From assembly GCA_009103225.1 (NCBI GenBank), contig RHPI01003369.1, positions 574,068 to 638,067 of the forward strand: 64,000 nucleotides of DNA, given 5' to 3'. The translations under genes and the position numbers were made by a program. Positions 25,696 through 36,085 of the stretch are shown here, piece by piece; within the stretch, counting starts at the first letter, position 1, and every line of letters starts with the position of its first letter. The DNA comes from Chlorokybus atmophyticus. Lineage: Eukaryota > Streptophyta > Chlorokybophyceae > Chlorokybales > Chlorokybaceae. The notes under the pieces are model-generated. The model was not told the DNA's origin. It made no database searches and saw only the letters and a list, made by a program, of their open reading frames with translations.

Positions 25696-26035
25696 TGGTC
25701 GCCAATCCCGCTGCGTTTTTGGTTTGCCGCAAACTGTGGCCATAACATTTTGGGGTTAGATCACGCATTAAGTTTGATCCCCTTAATACATCATCCAACC
25801 AACAAATAGTACAGGATGTGGACATTATTGAGTTCAAGAGAAGACGGACTCCGAATGTAATGCACAATAAGTACTTGACCTTAATGGCAGCCAAATACCA
25901 AACTAAATTGTGACTGCATCAGGTAAAAATGCAAAATCCGACACGTTGCTTGCATGCGGACTCCTAATTAAGTTATTGCGAGATCTCCATTTAAGTTGAG
26001 GCAAGGCCGAACTGTTGGGGGGCCACTTCTATCAA

Positions 26036-26337
26036 TGCAAGGTGGACGGACTTCCAGCTAGGTTGCCACCCTCACGGAGCGTTGATCACCGTGTAGAGTT
26101 GATTGAGGGCGTGCACAAGCCATCCTACAGGCTTGTATACAAGTTGTCACCTTTGGAGTTGGAGGAGGCCAAGAAGCAGATAGCGGATCTTCTTAATTTA
26201 AAAGATCCGCTATCTGCTTCTTGGCCTCCCCTCACTCCAAAATGGATATTTGGCTGGATGTAACCTTTCTCTAAAGAGAGGTTACATCCAGCCAAGTAAG
26301 TCACCTTATGGTGCACCAATACTATTCGTGCGAAAGA
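26036..26337 (+). pseudogene. Reverse transcriptase, N-terminal part, of the + strand element
   Basis: VDGLPARLPPSRSVDHRVEL and SYRLVYKLSPLELEEAKKQI, then GYIQPSKSPYGAPILFVRK up to 26336, are the opening of a Ty3/gypsy reverse transcriptase. Two fold-back duplications separate the two parts. The frame resumes exactly at 32830 (NGSLRMCIDY) once the DNA transposon and one 3-bp target copy are left out. Confidence 0.8.
26164..26294. repeat. Two adjacent fold-back (inverted) duplications inside the RT gene
   Basis: Positions 26164-26191 and 26202-26229 are perfect 28-bp inverted copies separated by 10 bases. Directly after, 26251-26270 and 26273-26294 form a second near-perfect inverted pair. 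Together they look like an inverted copy of the local RT sequence placed between its own two arms, which could come from template switching or from an assembly artefact. Confidence 0.85.
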
Positions 26338-26367
26338 CATTAGGCGAAATTTCAATGAAAAGGTGCA
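26338..26367 (+). repeat. Left terminal inverted repeat of the DNA transposon
   Basis: Starts CATTAGGCGAAATTTCAAT and pairs in inverted orientation with 32796-32826. The match is strongest over the first 19 bases (16 identical) and again at GGTGCA. Confidence 0.75.
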
Positions 26368-26901
26368 GTAGACGGCCGGCGATTTTCGCAACGCGCACCG
26401 CCGCCTTACTAGGGCTTTTTCGGACATACCGGTCGCGTTTAGACTCAAGACTGAAGGTCACATTGGGCAAAGTCTACGACTCAGGTAACTTGTGCTGGTC
26501 TTAACAACTGTTGGCGCCAAAGTTTAGCCCCAACCTATACCATTAGAATGCAGTGTTTACACAGCAAGAATGAGTTTATGTTACTGTTTTGGGCAGATGT
26601 TGAGGGGGGTTTTCTGTGTATATTTGCAGCTCTTAGGCATTAGATTAGATACTCCTGTTACCAAAAGCTGCATTAACTACCACATTAACTCCCGCTAAGC
26701 TATCAGGTAGCTGGGGCGGCGGAGGAGGCAGTGCCAGCAGAGGCGGCAGGGAGGCAGTGGTGTAGGCATGTGGGCGAGGGCATTGGAGTGGCTGGTTGCA
26801 TAGTAAGGCACATCAGCCGGCTACCTGCCCAGCTGGAGCTCCTTTGTGCGGCCTGGTGAGGTGAGGTTCGTGCACGACGCTGCCATCGCCGATGCTTATA
26901 G

Positions 26902-27245
26902 GCACGCGTGCATGTGTCTGCACAGGGTGCACGCGTGTGTTCATGCGTGTGCGTAAGGTATGATAGGCAGTGAGTGATGTGCGTACTTGTTCTGCAACGC
27001 TCTCGCTCTTGCTGGTGTGCATCTGCGCTGTCATGTGCATAGCATGTTCAACTACGTACTTGTTGCACCCGTGACAGGTGCATGCCAGGCATGCGTGTAT
27101 TCATGCTTGTGCGTGAGGTGCGAATGGAAGTGAGTGCCACAGTGTTGATGTGCGTACTTGTTTTGCAATGCACTCACTGTTGCGATATGGGTGTTTGTGA
27201 TCACAGGTGCACAGCATGTCCCACTACGTACCTGTTGCACCCATG
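26902..27245 (+). repeat. ~172-bp direct tandem duplication covering the start of the transposase-like gene
   Basis: 26902-27073 and 27074-27245 share blocks such as GATGTGCGTACTTGTT and CTACGTACTTGTTGCACCC (TACGTACCTGTTGCACCC in the second copy). The second copy supplies the probable start codon at 27216; the equivalent ATG of the first copy is followed by a similar peptide. The unit is probably the promoter or 5' region of the gene, duplicated. Confidence 0.7.
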
Positions 27246-30200
27246 GCTGCTGACGCATCCCTGCGCCTTAGTCCTGTCAAGAAAAAGCGCAAGTTTGACA
27301 TACATGTGCGTGTTGACCCGGAGCTGCAACAAGGCTGGTTGCATTGGACAGTTGGCAGCAACTATGCCTGTCCTTTGCCATTCACTAATGCCACTGCACT
27401 GATTCGCTGGCTGGCTGGTGGCGGCTTGAATGCGTTCGTCACCCATCAGATACAAGCCAACAATCACCTCTATGGAGCACTCTCACGCCAGCAGTTTGCG
27501 AATGCTCAGCTGCAAACAGATGTTGCATTTACCAAACAACAAGTGGAGCATTGGCAGCAGCAGGACGCGCTAGCACGCACTGAGATGGCAGAGGTAGAGA
27601 GGAAGTTTACGGCAGCAGCCGAGAAGCTTTCAACTCTGCAACAGGAGTTGAAGGAGGCACAAAAGCTCGCAGCTGCTAGGCAATCTCGAAAGGACTTCAG
27701 TCAACTGAGCAAGCGAGGGCGAGCATATGCCACCGTACATATCAAGTAAGTAATGTCACGCCCTACAACACTAGCTCAGCAACCATTGTAACGCAGCAAG
27801 CGGTCATGCATACTTGCAGTCAAGTCCGCACCGCATTGTGTCCAAGCTTTTACTAAGTTGTTGTGCTGCGCAGGGATACATTAGTCCCCGGCTGGCGCAG
27901 TTTAAGCGATGCTGATAGGGCTGAAGCCTTTGGGATAGCCTTTGCCATGTTGATTAAGACCAAGGAGATGAAGTGGGCGCTTGGCCACAGCAAGTATCTC
28001 GAGGTGATTAGGGCGTTGAAGGTATGCAGTCTTGAATAGCTGACTGTGATAACGATAAGCATGGATGCTGCATACAAGCGTTGGTTACATGTATGTGCGC
28101 ACACATATGGTGTGTGTGTTTGTGTGTGCGCGCTTGTGCGTGTGTGCGTGCGCGCGTGCGTGCGTGTAGAGTGACGGACTCAACAGCATGTTTGACCATG
28201 TGGACATCAACGATATTTGCATGGTGTTGGACACCACTCGAGGAGAGCAGTCTTATGATGGCTTGTACAAGTTGCTGGCGCAAGCCTCTAGTGTTGCTGG
28301 CCTGAACATGCGTTTGCGAAGCAAGGATGACAAGGTGTCTGTGAACACTTGGCAGCTAGTGCAGGACAGGAGGTGAGATGCTGAGACCTTCAACACGCAT
28401 GTAAGCACGCGCGTAAGCGCCAGCATGCATGCTTCCATGGCTCACGCACTGTCAAACACAAGCATGCATTGATGGTGCGTTTGCTTGATGCAGACACACC
28501 AACGACCAGACAACGGCAATTCCCATTGTCGATACAGCCATTAATAATGGCAAACAGCTGGAGCTGGTGCGGATGTTGGATCTCTCCATTCGATTGCACA
28601 ATCTACAACCAGGTGCCTTGCCGAAATGCCGATAGTAACTTGCATAGTGTTGTTGGGTGGCACTTACTTGTTTGATTTGCAGATGTGCACTCGCCGTTGC
28701 AGATCTGCTTCTACTTAGACGAGACAACGGAATATAACGACCGCAAGATCCAACGCATCTGTTTTTGAGTCATGAACCATGCCTTGGGGGTTGTCAACGG
28801 GACTGAGAGAGGCAAGGCCATGTCTGAGTATGACATGCTACCAATCTCTGCGTTTCACGTGAAGAAGGAGAACCAGCAAGACATCATGGCCAATACCGAA
28901 GACATTCGATCATTCATACAACAACATGACGTGAGTGTGGAAGGCAGCACGCCCCTGCAGGTATGCAACATGTGGTGAGCGCTGTGGGTGGCAGCATTGA
29001 CGATGGCTGATTCTGCTGCTGCTGGCTTGCTGCAGACATCGATGGGGGATTTTTTGATCGAATGCCATGTAGCTGGTGACTTGAAGACTCTTAAGATATG
29101 CGCGGGGTGCAGTTTGGGAGCCATGGCCAAAGAGCCCTGCTTGTACGGCCATTGCACACGTGACCATCGCGGTTTGCAAGCATGTGGGCTGCGAAGGGAC
29201 TTTGCTGACACCGTCTTCCCTTTGCCCCCCGAGCGTATTCACATATGCACCATGCACGCGGACATGCGCATCGTAGAGAAGGTGCGCTTGGCATATGGCA
29301 TACATCATTGAACATGACCGCACATGACACGCTGTTGTTTGCAAGGTTCTTTGGTTGCACATCAACTTCGCTTGGACCTTTGAGGGCGGTGACAACGACC
29401 AGTCACAAGCTCGCATTGCCAAGATTGAGAAGTTCCTGAGTTCCCTGTGCATTCAGGGAGGAAACTGCAAAATTGTAGCTGATGGCAAGGCCGGTCGTGA
29501 GCACTACCCCGCCAAGATATCCATGAAAGACACGACGTGTCGAAAGCTTCTTTCTGGTACACATGGACACACATGAGCTTATACATGCATATTAGCAACC
29601 TACTAGGACTGACACTGGTTGTGGTATCAGGCGTTAATTATAGAAAGCTGCTGGCTGCTGAAGGTGATCCAAATCCCAGCCGACGTGCTGCGAAGCGAGA
29701 GGTCTGGGTGGCGCTGATAGCTCTAGCTGCGTACTTTACCAATATGTCACTTGATGAGAGTCAGGTGGAGGCCTTCACCACATGCATCACGGATTTCATG
29801 GAGAAATTTGTTGCTTGTTGGGGAGAGCACCATATCACCCACTACATGCACATTTTGTGGTGTCATGGCCCGGAATATGTGAGCACAGAGTCATCGTTGG
29901 CTGTATGGAGCACTCAATCTATGGAGAAGAGCCATTGGCGTTTCAAGGCAGCTTGGCAAGCTCACACTAACCATGGAGGAGGCACTGCGGAGAACTGTCC
30001 AATAGAGCAAGTCCTGCGTATGAGCTGCGATGTATACACCATAGGTTGCGAGCCAACTACTTGTGCGCATTAAGGCAGAAGTTGATGGAAGGGGACGACA
30101 ACTTGCAATGGACTGTGCGCGGTTGGCGAACCGCGTATGGCAATAAAGTGGTGGGAACACAACTTTCGTCATTGCAAACCGCTACAGATTCCCTAGCTGA

Positions 30201-30276
30201 TTTGGAGTTAGAGGTTGATATAGCAATAAAAGAACACTGGGACCAAATCGCTGCATTCTACAAGGAGGAAACATAG
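27216..30276 (+). pseudogene. Transposase-like protein, multi-exon, lightly damaged
   Basis: Exons 27216-27745, 27874-28021, 28170-28372, 28494-28612, 28683-28930 (or 28960), 29036-29281, 29346-29556 and 29630 to about 30030 join in phase; the tail (to a TAG at 30274) lies in another frame, so one base has been lost or gained near 30030. A TGA at 28766 also interrupts exon 5. The N terminus has a clear nuclear localisation signal (PVKKKRKF) and a Gln/Ala-rich coiled coil. Later parts hold FYLDETTEYND, GDLKTLKICAG with a following Cys/His cluster, TMHADMRIVEK and HGPEYV. Spaced acidic residues around a Cys-His cluster fit a DDE/RNase H-fold transposase, but this is inference; I cannot assign a family. 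A second ATG in frame at 27243 is an alternative start. Confidence 0.6.
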
Positions 30277-30351
30277 TGCAAGAACTGACTAACAATGCCA
30301 TGATATGCTATACCTCACATATCATTCCAACATGGCAGCATAACACTCAAC

Positions 30352-32428
30352 CTACACAGCCACTACCTCAACCACACCAGCCTCCTTCCACCCCCCTGAA
30401 TGCGGGTGCACCGCACTCACATTGTCCTCGTCTATCATGTTCACTATCCCATCAGCCGTCTGGAACAGCCAGACTGATGGCATGTGCCACCCTTCATCAA
30501 CAATTGCTTCGCGCAGCTGACTGAGCGAACATGGTGGTGTGATGTCAATGGTGCCTAATGCATTAGCAGCGCACACAATGATGCAAGAGCGCACAGTAAC
30601 CCCCGCTAGGGTCGAGGAAAATGACCGCCATGTCATTGTGCTTTGCAGCCCTTCTCCCTCGCGTGTGCCGGTGTGAAAGGGGCATCTGACTGCATGCAAA
30701 GTTTATTGAGCACCACTTAGAGGCACTACACGTTGAAAGCAAGTATGGCTATGAAGCCCAACTTACTTGACAGTAGTTGGCGCATGAGGTAGTAGCGGAT
30801 GACAACATCAGCGACAACGATGCAAGCTTCAGTTCCGTTAGCAAAGTGACGGACATCCCAACCAGGGGCGATGGCATCCAATGGAGCTTTAAAACGCTGC
30901 ACGGCCACCCCGTCCTCGTCGCCCTCTATGTGCGCCAGGAAAAGCAAAGACTTAGGTGATTGCTTGCAAGGCATACAACGCAGCCTTGCAGCCACCCACT
31001 CGTGGGCTGCCAACATTCAACAAGTTAGCTACTGCATGCGTGCACGCATGCAAGCTTCCATGCATGCGTGCGCTGCAACTTACGTACGCCATGGAGCCTC
31101 ACTGTTTTGGCAGTGTGCGTTGTAGCCGCCAAAGCTCCATGATTGGAGCGCGCCACCAACTGGTCAAATGGGGCGAGAACCACCTCTGGCAATGCCATAA
31201 ACTGCATCCGCCAGAACTTTACAATGTTGCGTTTTACCTTGATGCTGCCAAATTCGGAGTCATCTCTGGGCAGCTTGTACCTGTTAATGCATGCGTGCGA
31301 ATACAAACTAAGCACAATGCAATGCATGGCATATCAACCAACAAGAGCTGTACCTGTATTGATAAAAGTAAACAGGCCTATCAGCTGCCGGTGCTGACTT
31401 GCTGAACTTCAAGGCAAACATATGCCAAGGTAACACGTCGCACATTCGCACAATCAACCTTGGATCCAAGTCTTCTTTTTCGTCTCCCTCAAACACCTCT
31501 GCACAGTTGCGGGATGAGCTAGTTCACGTGCATATGCATGCTTTAAAGCATGAGTGTATGCAACACACAATGGGATCGCACATACCATGAGGTCGTGGTT
31601 GTAGCGGATGCTGCAACTCCAAGTGATGATGATGGACGTAGTGTTGTACGCGCAAGAAGCTCTTGCGTCCTTTACTTGGCTGCAGCGCTAATACCTTGAC
31701 CACCCAAGGCAGCTGACGAAGCTGCTCTGTGAGGGCCAACTCAGCCCAATAGCCATGCTGTGGTGGGGTTATCTCATAGCACCCTCCCACTTGCAGGCTC
31801 AAGTTGCCGAACTTGTATGCTGCTGGCTTTAAGCGCGGACGCCGACCTGGGTTGATAAGGAACAATTGTGCACAGCAATTTAGGGACAAGCCAATGCACA
31901 CAACATGCGCATGACATCACGATAGAGTTGTGCTTGATGTGTGCCTGCTGCGTGCATATGCTGCATGTGCACATCGCATGCAGCTGCGTATACAAACAAG
32001 GGACACGCCAATGCACACAGCTTGCGCATGCTATCACAATAGGTTGCAATTGTGCTTGATGTGTGCCTGCTGCGTATGCTGCATGTGCACATCATTTGCA
32101 GCTGCGTGCGTATACACGCAATGGACACGCTATTGCCCACAGCTTGCGCATGCCATCACAATAGGTCGTGCTTGATGTGCGCCTGATGCGTATGCTGCAT
32201 GTGCACAGCATCGTATGCACACAAGGGACATGCCAATGCACACAGCTTGCGCATGCCATCACAATAGGTTATGCTTGATATGTGTCTGCTGCATGTGCAC
32301 ACCGCATGCAGCTGCGTGCGTATACACGCCGCACAGCAACGAAAGCAGCATGGCAGATCTAGAGTAAAAACGAGTGTTTACTTACCTCTTCTGGAGCTGA
32401 CGACCTCAGCCCCCACCTCGCTCTGCAT
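30352..32428 (-). CDS. Unknown 407-residue protein, second gene of the DNA transposon
   Basis: Six exons on the - strand, 32386-32428, 31586-31846, 31354-31498, 31084-31280, 30767-31006 and 30352-30689, join with GT-AG borders and matching phase into 408 codons ending in TAG, with no internal stop. The first exon is only 14 codons (MQSEVGAEVVSSRR). Residues from about 30 to 130 (VGGCYEITPP, then PWVVKVLAL and GRKSFLRVQHYVHH, then DLDPRLIVRMCDVLPW) loosely resemble a BAH chromatin-binding domain; this is a weak visual match. The C-terminal part (LSQLREAIVDEGWHMPSVW) is not recognised. The gene is convergent with the transposase-like gene and stays open although that gene is broken. It may be an accessory transposition protein or a captured host gene. 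Confidence 0.6.
31866..32335. repeat. Minisatellite, about four units of 105-120 bp
   Basis: Each unit contains GTGCTTGATGTGTGCCTGCT, a GCATGTGCACA block and CACACAGCTTGCGCATG, followed by ATCACAATAGG. Units begin near 31930, 32051, 32166 and 32270, with partial copies at both ends. The array fills most of the first intron of the - strand gene 30352-32428. Confidence 0.8.
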
Positions 32429-32795
32429 CCCATCACCCACGCCCCCGCCCGTTGCCACGCACTGACCCCGTCATACAACAGTGGGTTTCAACTGGCGCCA
32501 TCTAAACTAAGCGTCCCCGACAATCTGGTGTACCCGCTGGCACCAGCGCGGTCGCCGCCGCCGCCGCCGCCGCCGCCACCGCCAACAACCACGCCCACAC
32601 CGCCGCCACCAGGCCTGCTAACCTAGCCGCCAGCATCCAAGTAACGGGAGGAGAACAGCAGAGTCAAGACGTGCGGCTTGACTGGACCAGCTCGCTGACT
32701 TGGCAGTCGCTTACTACTTGCTGCAACGATGGACACTCGAGTCGCACCTCATTGGTCCACAGCTATTATGAATTGATGGCCGTCGAGGGGTCCAT

Positions 32796-32826
32796 TGCAC
32801 CGGTTTAATTGGAACTTTGCCTAATG
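32796..32826 (-). repeat. Right terminal inverted repeat of the DNA transposon
   Basis: Ends GCCTAATG, the reverse complement of the left end. It is followed directly by AGA, the second copy of the 3-bp target duplication, and then by the resumed reverse-transcriptase frame. Confidence 0.75.
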
Positions 32827-32829
32827 AGA

Positions 32830-33946
32830 ACGGGAGCCTGCGTATGTGCATTGACTACCAAGTGCTCAACACCATTACAAAGAAGCACTGCTTCCACTAC
32901 CGCGTATTGACGAGTTGCTGGAGCAGCTACAAAGTGCGCAGTACTTTACCACACTTGATCTTGCTGGAGGTTATCATCAGATCCACATCGCACTTGAGGA
33001 CGTGGAGAAGACAGCGTTCAACACGCGCTATTGACGTTATGCATGGTCAGTGGTGTCGTTTGGGCTTACGAACACGCCAGCGACATTTTAGACGTTGATG
33101 AACAGCGTTTTTGCTGACTTGCCGGGTAAGGGAGTCCTCGTGTACCTCGACGACATTTTTGTGTACTCGAAGACGAAGGATGAGCATGTGAGTTTTCTAC
33201 GGTGCATGTTGCAGCGTTTACGGGAGCACAAGTCTAACGCTCAGCTACAGAAGTGCAACTTTTTGCTACGCGAGGTGGAGTACCTGAGCCACATTGTGTC
33301 ACACGAAGGGATCAAGCCGGACCCCAACAAAGTGCAAGTGGTGCGCGAATGGTTTGCCCCAACCAACGTGAAGGAGGTAATGTCGTTTTGGGGCCTTGCC
33401 GGGTATTATCGCAAGCTTATCGTGGGATTTTCGTGCAATGCGGCCTCTTTAACCACCCTACTCGAGAAAGGGAAGTCTTGGAGCTGGTCTGCAAAGGAAA
33501 AGCATGCATTTGCTGCATTGAAGAAGGCGTTGATAGAGGCAACCGTCTTGGCTCACCCCGACATGGACAAACCCTTCATTTTGGCTTATGACGCATCCAA
33601 CACAGCTGTGGGAGCCGTGTTACAGCAAAACCAATGCATGGGTTTTCAACCTGTAGCGTTCTTTACTAACAAACTGAGTGGAGCAGAGCTGAACTACCCT
33701 GTGCGCGAGAAGGAGCTATTGGCGCGAGTGATGGCGCTGCGACAATGGCGATGCTTTCTTGAGGTCAAAAGGTTCGTGCTGGAGACTAACCATTCCCCAT
33801 TGAGGTACTTACAAACACAGCCACATCTGAGCCGGAGACAAGGGCGGTGGTTGAAGTTCTTGCAACTTTTTCATTTTGAGAGTAAGTACAAGCCCGGTAC
33901 GTCTTGGGAGTGTGGCCGATGTGCTAAGCCGGTTGAATGCGATTAA
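32830..33946 (+). pseudogene. Reverse transcriptase (main part) and RNase H of the + strand element
   Basis: NGSLRMCIDYQVLNTITKKH opens the resumed RT; a frameshift leads to PRIDELLEQLQSAQYFTTLD and GGYHQIHIALEDVEKTAFN, then a stop and another shift. From 33095 one long frame gives VYLDDIFVYS (the YxDD catalytic box at about 33140), AGYYRKLIVGFS, and RNase H with LAYDASNTAVGAVLQQ and REKELLARVMALRQWRCFL. The protein would polymerise and degrade the RNA template during retrotransposition, but at least two frame changes break it here. Confidence 0.85.
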
Positions 33947-33949
33947 AGA

Positions 33950-35395
33950 ACTCGCTCAAGTGCAACCGGAGTGGGCCGACCAGATCCAACAAGTGCTTTG
34001 CGAAGACACAGAAGGTAGGAGAGCCTTGCGGGACATGGGGAGTACAGTAATGGACACAAGTGGATATTGGACAAAGCAAGACGGCGTACTCTGGCATCAT
34101 GGCCGCTTGTACATCCCCAATGTTGCACATATACGCGTTCAACTTTCAAAGGAAGCTCGTGACGTACCCATGGCTGGCCACTAAGGCGTGGAGAGGACGT
34201 CACCAAGCTTGAAACAACGCTTTTACTGGCAGGAGATGCATCGTTATGTACGCGACTATGTGGCATTATGCGGCGCATGTCAAAGGGTGAAAGCAAGCAA
34301 CCAAAAGCCAGGTGGGTTGCTACAACCTCTTCCCGTGCCATTGTCCAAGTGGGAGGAAGATACTATGGACTTTGTTACGGGCCTGCCGAAGACAACAGAA
34401 GGGTACGACGTAGTACTCGTGTTCATCGGACAAAACTAGCAAAATGGTACGCTTGGCACCGTGTTGTGAGTCTTGCACAGCACCAGAGACAGCAAGCTTG
34501 TTTATGAAGCATGTCTTTCGTTCCCACGGACTATCACGAAGCATTGTGAGCGATCGTGATCCCCGCTTCACAAGTAAGTTTTGGGAGGCGCTGCATAGTG
34601 CACAGGGTACTACCTTAAAGTTTAGCACAGCTTTTTACCCGCAAACTGATGGTTACATGGAGCGGGCCAACCGTGTGATTGAAGATATGTTTCGCTGCTA
34701 CGTGAATGCACGGGAAGACAATTGGGCGGAGTTGCTGGAAGTGGTGGAAATTGCCATTAACAACCACACGAATGCAAGCACGGGTGTCACCTTTTTGCTC
34801 ATGAACTACGGCCAACACCCGCTGACACCGCTGACGGCGTGGACCCCGCGACGAAGTGACGTTGATGTGGAAGCAGTACACGATTTTTACAACGTGTGAC
34901 ATCAACAAGGCACCGAGAGAGGCGCTATTGGTGGCACAAAATAGGCCAAAACAGTACGCAGACGCGCATTGCCGACGTGTCACATTTCAAGAAGGCGACA
35001 TGGTATTGCAATCTGCGAGAAACTTACAGGTGCGTGCTGGAGTTCACAAGTTAAGTGAGCGCTGGCTTGGGCCATTTCGCTTCATCAAAGTGGTTTTGGA
35101 CGTGGCGTACAAGTTGCAACTGCCCGACTTTATGCACATCCACCCTGTCTTTTACATATCCCTGCTGAAATTATATCGAGGAGAGCCACCATTGCGTCCA
35201 CCGCCTGAGTTGGCTACGGAAGGTCATATGGAAGTGGAGGACATATATGGTGCGCAACATGCGCAAACATTTGGTGAAGTGGAAAGGCTACCCGATGCAT
35301 GAAGCCACTTGGGAACCGGAGGAGCACTTGGCAAATGCACAACATATCGTGCAACAGTATTTGCAACAACGACCAGAGAATCCTGGAGAGCTTCG
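33950..35395 (+). pseudogene. Integrase with C-terminal chromodomain of the + strand element
   Basis: The zinc-binding N-terminal region reads SLKQRFYWQEMHRYVRDYVA with CGACQRVK; the core includes TMDFVTGLPKT, VSDRDPRFTSKFWEALH and YMERANRVIED, giving the D, D and E catalytic residues in their usual spacing. The C-terminal part carries KLSERWLGPFRFIKVV and HPVFYISLLK, followed in another frame by the chromodomain HLVKWKGYPMHEATWEPEEH (35270-35330). At least three frameshifts separate the pieces. Confidence 0.85.
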
Positions 35396-35422
35396 GACGA
35401 AGATCACCTTGGGGGGGAGGAG

Positions 35423-36080
35423 TGTAACAGTCGAGGCCAAGTTTCATGATTTTAAGACCTTTTTTGGCCCTGTTTTCGAGCACCACGGTTTCATGACTTG
35501 TGGCAGATATCGGCGAGTCTGCCGCGGATATCGACCGGGGCCCAAGACCAGTCCGGAAGGTGCCAGAAAACGGAGGGCCAGTCGAGAAGGGCTCGACCAG
35601 ATTTCTGGAAGGGCCTGGCGCCAAGTAGTATAACTTAACCATATGAGCACCTAATCAGGAGATGTTTGGTGCATAAGAAAGGTTTAGAAGTATACTACAA
35701 GGTTCTGCAATAACACTTAGCATCTAGTTTTGTGTAGCACGGGAATCGTCTAGACAGTAGCATGTGCAGGCTGGTAGGTATAAAAGCGACATTCCACAAT
35801 GTGCAATACAACCTTTAGCTCCCTAGTTTCTGGTGTGCAAGCTTGGTGGTTAGCAGGGGTTGCTAGCGTGTGTCCACTGGTGTGTGCTTGCTTGTGTGAC
35901 GATCCAAGGCGCTACACAAGTCGGTGTGTAGCTTAGAGCGCATGCGCGCGCGTACTCGAGTGGCGGGGAGCGCGTGTGTGCTTGGCAAAGGGGGCAAGGT
36001 TCCGGTGTGAATACCGTGTCTTGGTGAGAGGGTTGTTGATTGGACCAACTCACAGGTGACAAGGCACGAGCACCGTCAAA
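35423..36080 (+). repeat. 3' LTR of the + strand Ty3/gypsy element
   Basis: Near-identical partner of 21903-22583, preceded by the purine tract GGGGGGGAGGAG and followed by the GTACA target duplication. It retains the TATAAAAG box at 35779-35786. Confidence 0.9.
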
Positions 36081-36085
36081 GTACA

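Larger units (their letters stand above)
24575..26035. other. Foreign A+T-rich block inserted in the + strand element
   Basis: The pol linker ends in KLVWDYQDI near 24573 and resumes as VDGLPARLPPSRSVDH near 26040. The ~1.46 kb between is richer in A+T than its surroundings. It contains a 14-bp hairpin, an ATGTATAC-type simple repeat and a tRNA-like segment, all listed separately. A 225-codon open frame on the - strand (25158-24481) has several hydrophobic stretches but matches nothing I recognise and overlaps the pol linker, so I do not call it a gene. ATCAA occurs at both edges, a possible but weak target duplication. Confidence 0.45.
26338..32826. mobile_element. Two-gene DNA transposon with CATTAGGC inverted ends
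   Basis: The ends are imperfect terminal inverted repeats (26338-26367 and 32796-32826), identical at about 24 of 31 positions and starting CATTAGGC. A 3-bp duplication AGA flanks it (26335-26337, 32827-32829). Leaving out the element and one AGA restores the reading frame of the surrounding reverse transcriptase across the junction. Inside are two convergent multi-exon genes whose stops are only about 75 bp apart: a transposase-like gene on + (27216-30276) and an unknown gene on - (32428-30352). Three-base duplications occur in CACTA and PIF/Harbinger-type elements, but the TIR start CATTAGGC is not the CACTA signature, so I leave the superfamily open. Confidence 0.75.
21903..36080 (+). mobile_element. 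Ty3/gypsy chromovirus on the + strand, itself interrupted
   Basis: LTRs at 21903-22583 and 35423-36080 are nearly identical and both start TGTAACAG. The element is flanked by a perfect 5-bp duplication, GTACA, at 21898-21902 and 36081-36085. A primer-binding site follows the left LTR and a purine tract (GGGGGGGAGGAG, 35411-35422) precedes the right LTR. The order is gag, zinc knuckle, protease, reverse transcriptase, RNase H, integrase, chromodomain. Two blocks of foreign DNA interrupt it: about 24575-26035, and the DNA transposon 26338-32826. Coding parts carry several frameshifts, so the element is no longer autonomous, but the LTR similarity says it is younger than its - strand host. Confidence 0.9.

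Noticed and set aside
25586-25894. 102-codon - strand open frame
   Set aside because: It reads backwards through the tRNA-like segment; such frames are common artefacts of SINE sequence.
26338-26505. N-terminal exon of a gene starting at ATG 26356
   Set aside because: The frame ends after about 50 codons, overlaps the terminal inverted repeat and is not linked in phase to the transposase-like gene.
31930-32340. CRISPR-like regular repeats
   Set aside because: Units are adjacent, 105-120 bp long, diverged and without spacers; this is a minisatellite in a eukaryotic intron.
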